Position numbers and translations under genes: made by a program. From positions 1 to 64,000 of the forward strand of contig NZ_KE136367.1 of the NCBI RefSeq assembly GCF_000406965.1: a stretch of 64,000 nt of DNA, given 5' to 3'. Positions 40,382-48,878 of the stretch are shown here, piece after piece; position 1 is the stretch's first letter; each line of letters begins with the position of its first letter. Source of the stretch: Enterococcus avium ATCC 14025. GTDB taxonomy: Bacteria; Bacillota; Bacilli; Lactobacillales; Enterococcaceae. The notes beneath the pieces are model-generated. The model saw only the letters and a list, made by a program, of their open reading frames with translations. It had not been told where the DNA came from and made no database searches.

Positions 40382-41086
40382 TTAATAGGTGCGCTGTTCC
40401 ATTTCGAACGCCTTACGCATCGTATTAGTAGCATTGTCAACTGGCGTCATAGCTACTAGATCTCCTTGAACGATGATGCGAGTAACTCCTTCAATTTCAC
40501 CACAGGTTATCAAGGTAACCTGCTGTTTATCTGGCTGCACATCCAGATATTTTACTTCTGTCGGCTGTACTCGAACTTTTAACGTCGTCTTATAGGTATA
40601 GATATTATGCAAATCAGTCAAATAAATCAAATCGCCCTCTTTGACGCTTTCAAGAGGTGTAAATAACAATCCTGGACGATCTGCTCGGTGACTCGCCAAG
40701 GCATAATTACCTTCGCCAAGCTTTTGATCTGGAGACAATGTCCCTGCTCCGTAAAGCAGCACCTCATTAGATAAGCCCTTGAAAATCGGCAGGTTAATCT
40801 CCACTGATGGGATGGCAATTCCGCCGATCACTGGTAAGCGTTTATTACTTAATTGCGCCTGCAATACCGCTTCAGTGCTTGCCGGTTCTACCGCATCAAA
40901 ATCAAAGGATGCTTCTTTTTCCATGTTTTTATCAATTTCATTTCGATCCATTTTCGCTACGGCATACCGCTCACCATTATATTGCATCAAAAAATATTTG
41001 ATTTGATTGTTAAAAATCAAAGCCAAGCCTACTAACAATAATAAGAAAAGAAAAATATTTATTAGCCAATTTCTTTTTTTCTTCAT
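40382..41086 (-). CDS. srtA: class A sortase
   Basis: Sortase A anchors LPXTG-type surface proteins to peptidoglycan. The 234 residues have one N-terminal membrane helix (about 8-27, after KKKRN). The catalytic domain has ASHRADRPGLLF (His), TLITCGEIEGVTRIIVQG (Cys in TLxTC, then the Arg). The frame opens with GTG at 41089, but the ATG at 41086 is 6 nt from AGGAGG and is preferred. It is transcribed alone; the IS1182 element now lies about 200 bp upstream. Confidence 0.96.
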   Translation of the reverse strand: MKKKRNWLINIFLFLLLLVGLALIFNNQIKYFLMQYNGERYAVAKMDRNEIDKNMEKEASFDFDAVEPASTEAVLQAQLSNKRLPVIGGIAIPSVEINLPIFKGLSNEVLLYGAGTLSPDQKLGEGNYALASHRADRPGLLFTPLESVKEGDLIYLTDLHNIYTYKTTLKVRVQPTEVKYLDVQPDKQQVTLITCGEIEGVTRIIVQGDLVAMTPVDNATNTMRKAFEMEQRTY

Positions 41087-41297
41087 CACATGCCTCCTGC
41101 ATTCTTGCGCTAATCATATCATACCCTATTAAATCTCGTGATACTACTTTCACTTAATAGAAAAAATTTAAAAAAATGAAATAAACAGATGGTAGATTCG
41201 TTATTTATTAAAATGATTTTATATGTTAAAAAGGTGCTTTAATGTTGCAGTTATTAAGGGGTTTGTAATCAAATTTTAAAATAAAAGATACGAGCTC

Positions 41298-41348
41298 AGA
41301 CTGTAGACAAAGTCCATTTTATGGATGATGTCTACAGTCTTTTCTTTT
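41298..41348 (+). terminator. left-end hairpin of IS1182 element
   Basis: AGACTGTAGACA (41298-41309), which is part of the left inverted repeat, pairs with TGTCTACAGTCT (41329-41340) and is followed by TTTCTTTT. Transcripts entering from the left would meet a terminator before the transposase gene. TATAAT at 41348-41353 may be the transposase -10. Confidence 0.7.
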
Positions 41349-41387
41349 ATAATAGATTTATGAAAACGAATGCAAGGAGTGATAGTT

Positions 41388-42833
41388 ATGATGTCTAAAA
41401 ACAATACGAATGGTAGAAATCAATTTGCGATGCTTACGATTGATGATCTAGTTCCTCAAGATCATCTCGTTCGAAAGATTGATGCCGCGCTTGATTTTGA
41501 ATTTATTTATCCAATCGTCGAAGCCACTTACTCCGATTTAGGTCGCCCAAGTATCGATCCAGTGATTCTGATCAAATTGGTGTTTATTCAGTATTTATTC
41601 GGTATCCGTTCCATGCGACAAACCATTAAGGAAGTCGATACCAATGTCGCTTACCGCTGGTTTTTAGGCTATTCCTTCGAGGAGAAAATCCCCCATTTCT
41701 CAACTTTTGGAAAGAATTATGTCCGCCGATTTAGAGAAACGACGGTGTTTGAGGATATTTTTGCCTATATTTTAGAACAAGCAGTTAAAGCAGGTTTTGT
41801 AACAGAGGATAATTTGTATCTTGATTCTACCCACATCAAAGCTAACGCCAATAAACATAAGTTTACGAAAGAAATGACCCATGATGAAGCGAAAGCCTAT
41901 CAGGATGAATTAGAAGATGAGATCAATCGTCAACGAATAGAGGCCGGAAAACGCCCTTTTACTTTGGACTTAGAAAAGGAAGTGAAGCTGAAAGAAAGAA
42001 AAATAAGTAAGGCTGATCCGGAAAGCGGCTACTACGTCAAAGGCGAACGAGAAAAACAATTTGCTTATTCTGCCCATACTTCATGCGACGACAACGGATT
42101 TATTCTTAGCACAATCATCACTCCTGGAAATATTCATGACAGTCAAGTCGCCTTTCAGCTCGTCAAACAATCGAAGAGACTTTTTCCTGAAATCAACTGT
42201 GTTGTCGCTGATGCTGGGTATAAGACACCTAAGTTTGTTCACTTTTTGACTCATTTGAATCTTCGACCTTGTTTGCCTTATTCAAGGCCCAAAGGGAAAA
42301 AGGGGTTATTATCAAAAAACGAGTTTCTCTATGACGAGTATTATGATTGTTACATTTGTCCGCAAGATCAAATGCTCGCTTTTTCAACGGTTAATCGAGA
42401 AGGGTACCGAGAATACAAATCCAATCCAAAAGAATGTGTGAACTGTCCTCTGCTAAACCAATGTACCAAAAGTAAAAATCATCAACGAGTCATCACGAGA
42501 CATGTTTGGGGAGATCTGATGGATGAAGTGGAACATCTTCGCCTAACGGATCTGAATAAATCAATTTACAAAAAACGGAAACAAACGATTGAACGAATAT
42601 TTGCGGATGCAAAAGAAAAGCATGGGATGCGTTGGACCAAGTATCGAGGCTTGGAAAAAGTCGCGACGCATACGATGCTAGTGTTTGCTGCAATGAATTT
42701 AAAGAAATTAGCCACCTGGCTATGGAAAGGCAAGGAGCCTTTATTTTTTTGTTCAAAATTTCGAAAGAAATCAGATAAAAAGACGTCTCAAACTCAAATT
42801 ACGAGTTCGAGACGTCTTTTGTCTACAGTCTGA
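41388..42833 (+). CDS. IS1182-family transposase
   Basis: This DDE transposase of about 481 residues has an N-terminal helix-turn-helix region (DLGRPSIDPVILIKLVFIQY). Catalytic Asp is in LYLDSTHIKANANKHK and Asp in CVVADAGYKT. A cysteine cluster (CYICPQD, CVNCPLLNQCTKS) and the catalytic Glu in KQTIERIFADAKEKHGMRW follow. The frame opens at 41370, but that ATG precedes AAGGAG. The ATG pair at 41388/41391 is correctly spaced. The last codons run through the right-end hairpin and inverted repeat, and the stop TGA (42831-42833) ends at the IS/target junction. Confidence 0.95.
   Translation: MMSKNNTNGRNQFAMLTIDDLVPQDHLVRKIDAALDFEFIYPIVEATYSDLGRPSIDPVILIKLVFIQYLFGIRSMRQTIKEVDTNVAYRWFLGYSFEEKIPHFSTFGKNYVRRFRETTVFEDIFAYILEQAVKAGFVTEDNLYLDSTHIKANANKHKFTKEMTHDEAKAYQDELEDEINRQRIEAGKRPFTLDLEKEVKLKERKISKADPESGYYVKGEREKQFAYSAHTSCDDNGFILSTIITPGNIHDSQVAFQLVKQSKRLFPEINCVVADAGYKTPKFVHFLTHLNLRPCLPYSRPKGKKGLLSKNEFLYDEYYDCYICPQDQMLAFSTVNREGYREYKSNPKECVNCPLLNQCTKSKNHQRVITRHVWGDLMDEVEHLRLTDLNKSIYKKRKQTIERIFADAKEKHGMRWTKYRGLEKVATHTMLVFAAMNLKKLATWLWKGKEPLFFCSKFRKKSDKKTSQTQITSSRRLLSTV
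42778..42820. terminator. right-end bidirectional hairpin of IS1182 element
   Basis: AAAGACGTCTC-AACTC pairs with GAGTT-GAGACGTCTTT around a 7-base loop, with A/T runs on both sides. It lies within the last 20 codons of the transposase gene and overlaps the start of the right inverted repeat. Confidence 0.75.
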
Positions 42834-42896
42834 CGAGCTTTTTTTTTATTATTGAGTTAAAATGATTGTGACGACTATTAGAAAGGGTGAAAATTT

Positions 42897-43667
42897 GTGC
42901 CAGAAACGTTATTTGCTTATATTGATTCCACAAGTAATGCTGTGCTCTCAAAAGGTTTTTCACCCAGCGATTTTGTTGATGGAATCGTTCATCAGCCGAA
43001 ACATTTGTTATTGCTAGATCCAGTCGCAGAAGCTGGAGAATACGAGCCCCATACAGGTTTGAAAATCGTTAATAGTCCTGATCAAGTCCAACAATTTTTT
43101 AACAACAAGGTATTCACACATTCAAAAGGAATTAAGTGGATTGATTTTAATGATTACGCAATGTTGAAGGAACTAACTCCATTAGAAATTTCTGAACTAC
43201 TATATTTTGGGCATATGCGAACACATCTGCATTCACCCTTTTTTTATAAATTACAAAATAATTTCGTCTATTTTAATTTGGGAAACGAAACGATGCGTGT
43301 ATATTATCGCTACCTGGATGAATTCTATCGTATCTTAGCTAGTAAGTTGACTCGAATCGTCTTAGAAAAAGTTAACGATCGCCGATCTTTTTTCCGCAAA
43401 GGCTCTTCAGTTGCTCCCTTAGATGGCGAACTGTTGAAGGAATTATATCCGATCCTACAAGAAGGTGCAATTTTTTGCCTCAGTCAATCTGAAATGAAAA
43501 ATCGCGTTTACAGCATCCCAATATTCTTATCCGATGAAAAAGGTTGGCGCCGCAGTCCTAAAAACTACAAAAAGGAACAACAGATCGCGGAAATCACTTA
43601 CGACACTGCCAAACAGCTTTGGACACTAGACATTGAGAATGATGATCCAGTCTTTTCATTCCGATAA
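42897..43667 (+). CDS. conserved hypothetical protein
   Basis: I do not recognise a characterised family in this 256-residue protein. It has no signal peptide or membrane helix. The middle is aromatic-rich (SELLYFGHMRTHLHSPFFYKL, then NFVYFNLG, MRVYYRYLDEFYRIL). A basic segment NDRRSFFRKG and a C-terminal block of probable beta strands (AEITYDTAKQLWTLDIEND) follow. The start is GTG with AAAGGGTG 8 nt upstream. It has its own terminator. Only 57 bp separate it from the IS1182 insertion, so its native upstream region has been displaced. Confidence 0.8.
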   Translation: MPETLFAYIDSTSNAVLSKGFSPSDFVDGIVHQPKHLLLLDPVAEAGEYEPHTGLKIVNSPDQVQQFFNNKVFTHSKGIKWIDFNDYAMLKELTPLEISELLYFGHMRTHLHSPFFYKLQNNFVYFNLGNETMRVYYRYLDEFYRILASKLTRIVLEKVNDRRSFFRKGSSVAPLDGELLKELYPILQEGAIFCLSQSEMKNRVYSIPIFLSDEKGWRRSPKNYKKEQQIAEITYDTAKQLWTLDIENDDPVFSFR

Positions 43668-43668
43668 A

Positions 43669-43702
43669 AAAGCATTTGCCTACACAGGACAAATGCTTTT
43701 TT
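43669..43702. terminator. terminator between the orphan gene and thiT
   Basis: AAAAAGCATTTG pairs with CAAATGCTTTTT around a 10-base loop. T-runs on both strands let it serve both converging genes. Confidence 0.92.
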
Positions 43703-43712
43703 TTGCTATCTA

Positions 43713-44297
43713 TTAATGACTTTGTTTTTGAATTAAATGGCGGTCCTTCGGCAAATACAATTGCGGTGCCTTTTCTGCGACCACAACTGCGACAATAGCC
43801 GTCACAACGGCGGTTGCTAAACCGCTAACTCCATTCATAACAAGAGAAAAGATCCATGGATTCATTCCCCATAAAGCATAACTTCCCCAAAACACCACGC
43901 CAGCGATAAAATGCCAGAAAAATCGTGCTCCTGTTCCGATAAAGGTTCCGAAAACAATATTCCTTCGCACGCTCCCCATATCCCGCTCACTCAAAGCTTT
44001 TTGAACCTTTTTCGCATATAATCCAGCAAAACCGGCAAAGGTAAACGCGATTGGATACTCGATTAATACTTGAACAACGCTGAGATAAACAACCTGACTC
44101 GCTGGAAAATGCAAGATTCCCCAAATGAAAGCTGCCATCAGCGCGGGCTTCAACCCACGGCGCAGAGCAAACAATGTCAGTGGGATCATTCCCAGTGAAA
44201 TCGTGAAGCTGCTGCCGATAGTGGTCGGTATAAAAGATAATACCAACGCTAAGGCTGCCACCACTGTTCCTTCCACTAAAATTCTTGTCTTATACAT
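43713..44297 (-). CDS. thiT: ECF-type thiamine transporter, substrate-binding subunit ThiT
   Basis: ThiT (YuaJ) is the membrane S-component that binds thiamine and associates with the shared EcfAA'T energising module, which is not encoded here. The 194 residues have about six helices. ALRRGLKPALMAAFIWGILH and GTGARFFWHFIAGVVFWGSY, rich in conserved aromatics, are characteristic of ThiT. The TPP riboswitch directly upstream confirms the substrate. It would supply ThiN (25605-26243). Confidence 0.96.
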   Translation of the reverse strand: MYKTRILVEGTVVAALALVLSFIPTTIGSSFTISLGMIPLTLFALRRGLKPALMAAFIWGILHFPASQVVYLSVVQVLIEYPIAFTFAGFAGLYAKKVQKALSERDMGSVRRNIVFGTFIGTGARFFWHFIAGVVFWGSYALWGMNPWIFSLVMNGVSGLATAVVTAIVAVVVAEKAPQLYLPKDRHLIQKQSH

Positions 44298-44360
44298 AAA
44301 AAACTCCTCCTTTTGAACATACAGTCCACAAAGGAGAAGTAAATATCTTTACTTCATCAC
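44298..44360 (-). promoter_or_regulatory. thiT expression platform (SD-containing hairpin)
   Basis: After the aptamer the minus strand has a perfect hairpin, GAAGTAAA-GATA-TTTACTTC. Next, CTCCTTTG can pair with CAAAAGGAG. The latter includes the thiT ribosome-binding site (AAAGGAGGAG) and is followed by TTTTTT and the ATG. It can act as a terminator, as an SD-blocking stem, or both. Confidence 0.65.
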
Positions 44361-44437
44361 AATTCCTACGCTCGAATAACCGAAACAGGTACTAGGGTTT
44401 AGAGTAATCTCAATCTCAGCCCGAGGGCTCCCCTTTG
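44361..44437 (-). promoter_or_regulatory. TPP riboswitch (THI element)
   Basis: The minus strand shows the conserved THI-box blocks in order: GGGGAGCCC, GGGCTGAGATT, ACCCTAGTACCTG, then TTCGGTTATTCGAGCGTAGGAA split around the P4/P5 stem. TPP binding is expected to reduce thiT expression. Confidence 0.95.
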
Positions 44438-44513
44438 CGACAGTATTATTCTATTTTCTAGTACATCCAGAGTATAACAGATGTCTGTTTGCTCGTAAAT
44501 GCATAAAATACTT

Positions 44514-44876
44514 TTATCGGGAAATACTTTCTTGATCCCCACTTGGTGATAAGGTCGTCACCTTTTTGATCCGATCAATCGTCAACATCACCAATTGATT
44601 ATCTTGAGTACGGATAACGATAGAATCATTAGTCACCGCTTTAGGCAGCCAACCAGAGATTGTTTGAAATTTTTCTTCGTTGTTTTCATCCTGAACTTGA
44701 ATGACTACTAAACTATTCTGTAGAGATGCCATTTTCAGTTTGAGAAAAATATTCTCATTGGCCTGCTCTTGAGCACGTTTTTCAGCAGAATCATTCAAAA
44801 AATCCGAGATGAAACGATACGACGAATTTGAAAACAGCTTGATTAAATTCTTCTTGGGCTTCTCGTTTTTAGTCAT
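44514..44876 (-). CDS. small conserved hypothetical protein
   Basis: This 120-residue protein has a lysine-rich N-terminus (KNEKPKKNLIKLF), a predicted helix (about 18-50) and a beta-rich C-terminal half (SLVVIQVQDEN, SIVIRTQDNQLVMLTIDRIKKV). The half resembles small Sm- or SH3-like barrels. That resemblance is a guess from strand pattern only. There is no membrane segment. ATG 44876 has AGGAGG upstream. It stands alone between thiT and the phosphatase gene. Confidence 0.75.
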   Translation of the reverse strand: MTKNEKPKKNLIKLFSNSSYRFISDFLNDSAEKRAQEQANENIFLKLKMASLQNSLVVIQVQDENNEEKFQTISGWLPKAVTNDSIVIRTQDNQLVMLTIDRIKKVTTLSPSGDQESISR

Positions 44877-44948
44877 TCAGCTTCCTCCTATCAAGAGCAT
44901 GGTTACGTAGTTTGATTTTACTTAAATTCAAACGAAAAAACAAGGAAT

Positions 44949-45407
44949 CTAATCCATTTCAAAAAAAGTTAACCATTCGTTTAAACCTTTCTGAATTAAA
45001 TCATAGGTTTCTTCAAAATTCCCTGTATACCACGGATCGGGAATTCCTTCGCCTGTGCAGCCCGGAACACGATCTAAATAAAGATAAATCTTGTCTTCAG
45101 TTCCTGCTGGCGCCATCGCTTGCAGGTCACTGACATTTTCTTGATCCATCCCAATAATGTAATCAGTATCATAAAAATCTTCCTTCGTCACTTGACGCGC
45201 ACGCATTCCTTTGGCCGAAATGTGGTGCTGCGCTAGTATTTTTTGTGTTCCAGGATGAGGTGGATTTCCCACTTCCCAGCGACTCGTAGCTGCCGAATCA
45301 ACGTCAAAATCAGTCACATGTTTTGTTTTAAAGGCATCGCGAAAAATTGCTTCTGCCATAGGTGAGCGGCAAATATTTCCCATACAAACGAATAGAATCT
45401 TTTTCAT
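44949..45407 (-). CDS. low-molecular-weight protein-tyrosine phosphatase
   Basis: This 152-residue cytoplasmic phosphatase has the catalytic P-loop CMGNICRSPMAE (Cys8 and Arg14) at the N-terminus. The general acid lies in IPDPWYTGNFEETYDLI (Asp in DPWY). In other Firmicutes relatives dephosphorylate tyrosine kinases of capsule systems or arginine phosphosites. No kinase is near, so the substrate is open. Confidence 0.94.
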   Translation of the reverse strand: MKKILFVCMGNICRSPMAEAIFRDAFKTKHVTDFDVDSAATSRWEVGNPPHPGTQKILAQHHISAKGMRARQVTKEDFYDTDYIIGMDQENVSDLQAMAPAGTEDKIYLYLDRVPGCTGEGIPDPWYTGNFEETYDLIQKGLNEWLTFFEMD

Positions 45408-45460
45408 GTCATACCTCCTGTGCTATAGTCAATTTATCGAAATGAAATGAGGGATTGTAA

Positions 45461-46429
45461 ATGAGTAAAATTTATCTTTCCGCCAAACTGCCAGAGCTTG
45501 GCACAAACTTATTAAAAAAAGCCGGACTTGATTATCAAGTCTATGAAGGCGTCGGATTAATTTCAAAAAAGGAACTTATCAAAAATATTTCTGACTGTGA
45601 AGTATTGATTTGTCCCCTATCAACACAGGTGGATCGCGAAGTCATTGATGCTGCACCTGAATTGAAATTGATTGCCAATTTTGGGGCCGGCTTTAACAAT
45701 ATCGACAGTGCCTATGCGAAGGAGAAAAAAATCTATGTAACAAATACACCCGTGGTCTCCACCAACGCAACCGCAGAATTAACAGCTGGTTTGATTATCA
45801 GCTTATCTCGTCGAATCGTCGAAGGAGATCGCTTGATGCACGATCAAGGCTTCGATGGCTGGGCACCGCTCTTTTTCTTAGGCCATGAATTAAAGAATAA
45901 AACATTAGGAATCATCGGCATGGGACAAATCGGACAAGCCTTAGCCCGTATGATGAACGCATTTGGGATGAAAATCCTCTATACTCAGCGCCGACCATTG
46001 ACTCCTGAGCTGGAGAAAAAATTGCAGGCAACCTATGCTTCTCAAGCCGAGGTAATTCAGCAGGCTGATGTTTTGACTCTGCATGCACCGTTAACAGAAG
46101 AGACCCATCATCTGCTGACAAATGAAGCATTTGAGCAAATGAAAGACACTGCCTTCCTGATCAATGCAGCACGCGGTCCATTAATTGATGAAGCAGCCTT
46201 GCTTCAAGCCTTGAAAAATCATCAAATTGCCGGGGCAGCTTTGGATGTCTACGAGTTCGAGCCACAGGTCACTAAAGGTTTGGAAAAATTGTCCAATGTC
46301 ATCTTGACGCCTCACATTGGCAACGCCAGCGTAGAAGCTCGGGATCAGATGGCTGAGATCGTGGCAAACAATGCCATCGCTATCGAAAAACACGAATCAA
46401 TCAAACACATCGTCAATGGACTGGACTGA
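45461..46429 (+). CDS. D-isomer-specific 2-hydroxyacid dehydrogenase
   Basis: This 322-residue NAD-dependent oxidoreductase has the Rossmann motif GIIGMGQIGQALARMM (about 146-161). NAARGPLIDEAALLQAL holds the conserved Arg, and LTPHIGNASVEARDQM the catalytic His. The substrate (glyoxylate, hydroxypyruvate or another 2-oxoacid) is not determined. It converges with a TetR regulator gene. The two stop codons are 2 bp apart inside a shared terminator, but shared regulation is not implied. Confidence 0.92.
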   Translation: MSKIYLSAKLPELGTNLLKKAGLDYQVYEGVGLISKKELIKNISDCEVLICPLSTQVDREVIDAAPELKLIANFGAGFNNIDSAYAKEKKIYVTNTPVVSTNATAELTAGLIISLSRRIVEGDRLMHDQGFDGWAPLFFLGHELKNKTLGIIGMGQIGQALARMMNAFGMKILYTQRRPLTPELEKKLQATYASQAEVIQQADVLTLHAPLTEETHHLLTNEAFEQMKDTAFLINAARGPLIDEAALLQALKNHQIAGAALDVYEFEPQVTKGLEKLSNVILTPHIGNASVEARDQMAEIVANNAIAIEKHESIKHIVNGLD

Positions 46430-46454
46430 GCTTAACGCTCATTCCAGTCTTTTT
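46419..46454. terminator. shared terminator spanning both stop codons of converging genes
   Basis: GACTGGA-TGAGC (46419-46431) pairs with GCTCA-TCCAGTC (46437-46449), with one mismatch and a 5-base loop, then TTTTT on the plus strand. The dehydrogenase stop (46427-46429) and the TetR gene stop (46432-46434) lie in the stem and loop. Confidence 0.85.
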
Positions 46455-47007
46455 CATACAAGCGATAGGCAAAAAATTCGATATCCTTTGCAAAGCGAAA
46501 CAACTGTGCCGCAATAGTAATCGGCGGCTGATTCGCCCCTGCTAACAACCAATCAGTCAAAATACCGCCACAGCCGTGGGCTAAAAAGCGAGCATAAAAT
46601 TCTTTGTCTGTCGGGGAAAGCTCCCCTTCCCGATCAACCTCATCGAACAGACGAACAAATAGACGCTGCGCCAGCTCATTGAACTCTTTTGTTAATACTT
46701 CTGGCTTTGCCTTTACGGTATTCAAATAAAATTGATGACAAAGCTGCATCTTTTTTAACATTTTAAGAACGGATTCTTCCCAATTCGTCAATGCTAGCTC
46801 CTCAGAAATTAAATATTGCAGTCCTCGTTGATAATACGCGTAATGGAGCAGATCGTCCTTGTCTTTAAAATGATAATAAAATGTTTGGCGGTTCAGATTA
46901 GCCTTTTGACTGATATCTTGAACAGTGATTTTATCATAATTTTTTTCTTGGCATGCAGTAACTAGGGCTTGGACAAATGCTTCCTTGGTTGCTTTTCCTT
47001 CCGCCAT
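46432..47007 (-). CDS. TetR/AcrR family transcriptional regulator
   Basis: In this 191-residue repressor the N-terminal helix-turn-helix (about 8-55) has ITVQDISQKANLNRQTFYYHFKDKDD. The C-terminal domain, with a conserved late segment HGCGGILTDWLLAG, matches the TetR_C_8 group that includes DhaS-type regulators. Ligand and target are unknown. It starts 11 bp after ruvB. Confidence 0.9.
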   Translation of the reverse strand: MAEGKATKEAFVQALVTACQEKNYDKITVQDISQKANLNRQTFYYHFKDKDDLLHYAYYQRGLQYLISEELALTNWEESVLKMLKKMQLCHQFYLNTVKAKPEVLTKEFNELAQRLFVRLFDEVDREGELSPTDKEFYARFLAHGCGGILTDWLLAGANQPPITIAAQLFRFAKDIEFFAYRLYEKDWNER

Positions 47008-47018
47008 TTTTTCACCTT

Positions 47019-48023
47019 CTATGTTTGATAAGGATAATTGAAATGTTCATACGCTAACGGTGTCGCCATGCGCCCCCGTTGTGTCCGTTTGATAAACCCC
47101 TTCTGGATCAAATAGGGTTCATACATATCTTCTACAGTCTCACGTTCTTCACCGATGTTGACTGCTAATGTGCTTAAGCCGATCGGTCCCCCATGATAAA
47201 GCTCGATCATCGTCTTCAGTAATTTCTGATCGACATAATCTAACCCTGCTTCATCCACCTGTAGTAATCCTAACGCCTGATCTGCAACAGTGCGATTAAT
47301 TACGCCATCTGATTGAACCTGGGCAAAATCACGAATCCGTTTCAGCAAACGATTGGCGATCCGCGGGGTTCCCCGTGAGCGACGAGCGATCTCAATCGCT
47401 CCTTCTTCCACAATCTCCGTTTGAAAAATATCGGCTGACCGCAGAACGATTTCTCGCAAATCATCCTCTTCGTAATACTCCATATGAGAAATAATCCCAA
47501 ATCGATCTCGTAGTGGCGCCGACAACATCCCTGCACGTGTCGTCGCGCCAACTAAAGTAAAAGGCGGCAAAGGAAAATGTACGGGATGAGCGGTTGGACC
47601 TTGCCCCACCATGATATCCACATAATAATCCTCCATCGCTGAATACAGTGTTTCTTCGGCAACCCGCGGCAAACGGTGAATCTCATCGATAAATAAGACA
47701 TCCCCAGGCTCCAACTCATTCAAAATCGCAACTAAATCACCCGGTCGTTCGATCGCTGGTCCGCTGGTAGAGCGAATCTGCACATCCATCTCATTGGCGA
47801 TCACCATCGCCATCGTTGTTTTCCCTAAACCGGGAGGTCCATAAAGCAAGACATGATCTAAGGCTTCCTGACGGTTTTTAGCCGCTTCGATGTAGATTGA
47901 TAGCTCTTGTTTGACCTTATCTTGTCCGATATATTGTGCGAGATAACGAGGACGCAACGATTTTTCTAAACTTTTATCACTCTCATCCGCATCAGGCGAG
48001 AGTAAACGTTCTTCATCCATCAC
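47019..48023 (-). CDS. ruvB: Holliday junction branch migration ATPase RuvB
   Basis: RuvB is the hexameric AAA+ motor that drives branch migration with RuvA. The 334 residues contain [14 protein letters not shown] (Walker A, about 58-71), [11 protein letters not shown] (Walker B), [18 protein letters not shown] (sensor/arginine finger region) and a winged-helix C-terminus. It follows ruvA after 127 bp, longer than usual. Confidence 0.98.
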   Translation of the reverse strand: MMDEERLLSPDADESDKSLEKSLRPRYLAQYIGQDKVKQELSIYIEAAKNRQEALDHVLLYGPPGLGKTTMAMVIANEMDVQIRSTSGPAIERPGDLVAILNELEPGDVLFIDEIHRLPRVAEETLYSAMEDYYVDIMVGQGPTAHPVHFPLPPFTLVGATTRAGMLSAPLRDRFGIISHMEYYEEDDLREIVLRSADIFQTEIVEEGAIEIARRSRGTPRIANRLLKRIRDFAQVQSDGVINRTVADQALGLLQVDEAGLDYVDQKLLKTMIELYHGGPIGLSTLAVNIGEERETVEDMYEPYLIQKGFIKRTQRGRMATPLAYEHFNYPYQT

Positions 48024-48102
48024 TTTTCCTCCAATTTTCTTTATTACATACTACAAGCATCATACTTTATTTAAGAGCTAACTCAGTAATAAAGTTGATT
48101 TT

Positions 48103-48149
48103 TGCATACCATTCCACTAATCGTGCAAAAGCCACGAGACGGAAGTGGT
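48103..48149. repeat. imperfect hairpin in the ruvA-ruvB gap
   Basis: ATACCATTCCACTAATCGTG on the left and CACGAGACGGAAGTGGTA on the right are imperfect inverted copies with a CAAAAGC loop. No clear T-run follows in the direction of ruvA. It may attenuate ruvB transcription, but this is weakly supported. Confidence 0.35.
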
Positions 48150-48150
48150 A

Positions 48151-48744
48151 CTACTTCTTCATCATTAACTTCAATGCTGCCCGTAAATAATCGTCGGTAT
48201 TTTGTAGACTTTCTTTTTCCAGTACTTTTTCAACCTTCTTGATTTCCTTCGGACTGTAGCCTAACGCCTGCAAAGCTTCCATCGCTTCAGCAAGTGCTGT
48301 ATCGTCGTTGCCTTCATAAAATAGCGACATTGGATCTTCAACTAATTCGGTTAATTTACCTTTGAGATCCAAGACCATTTGCTGTGCGGTCTTCTTGCCG
48401 ACACCTGGGAATTTCGTTAAATAGGTCACATCACCGGCTTCGATCGCTTGAATCAATCCCTGATGGTCCTCATTTGCCATAATCGCCAATCCGCTTTTTG
48501 GTCCAATTCCCGAAACGGACAACAAACGTAAAAACAGCTCTTTTTCGGCCAACGTTTCAAAACCGTATAATAAATGAGCATCCTCGCGAATGATCTGCTG
48601 CACATAGATCGTGACGGACTGCTCCATTTTGCTGCTGTAGCGGTAAGGATTGCCTATCGCGATTTGATAGCCGATCCCATTCACATCCAACACCACATAG
48701 CTGGGACTGATGAAGGTCAAACGACCCGTAATATACTCGTACAT
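48151..48744 (-). CDS. ruvA: Holliday junction DNA-binding protein RuvA
   Basis: RuvA is the tetrameric protein that holds the Holliday junction and loads RuvB. Its 197 residues have the OB-fold domain I ([20 protein letters not shown]) and helix-hairpin-helix repeats ([34 protein letters not shown]). A linker and domain III ([22 protein letters not shown]) follow. Confidence 0.98.
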   Translation of the reverse strand: MYEYITGRLTFISPSYVVLDVNGIGYQIAIGNPYRYSSKMEQSVTIYVQQIIREDAHLLYGFETLAEKELFLRLLSVSGIGPKSGLAIMANEDHQGLIQAIEAGDVTYLTKFPGVGKKTAQQMVLDLKGKLTELVEDPMSLFYEGNDDTALAEAMEALQALGYSPKEIKKVEKVLEKESLQNTDDYLRAALKLMMKK

Positions 48745-48878
48745 AATTGTTCCTTTCTTTGGTTAAGAAAACTGCTTTTCGACAAAAAACTGCCGCTCGT
48801 TTCCATTATTTTTTCGTATCGGCAGGCTACCGATAAACTGCACATATGTTCTCATTATTCTAGCACAAAAATCAGCGG

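Larger units (their letters stand above)
41297..42832 (+). mobile_element. IS1182-family insertion sequence, complete (about 1536 bp)
   Basis: The perfect inverted repeats are CAGACTGTAGACAAA (41297-41311) and TTTGTCTACAGTCTG (42818-42832), with a 7-bp direct repeat ACGAGCT on both sides (41290-41296, 42833-42839). Because the flanks are T and A, the ends can also be read as 16-bp repeats with a 5-bp duplication CGAGC. One intact transposase gene fills it. Both ends contain terminator-like hairpins. It is inserted in the intergenic region between the divergent srtA and the gene at 42897. Confidence 0.93.

Noticed and set aside
48103-48149. Third full copy of the dispersed repeat in the ruvA-ruvB gap
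   Set aside because: CCATTCCACTAATCG and GAAGTGGTACTAC resemble the repeat ends only loosely; kept as a plain imperfect hairpin.
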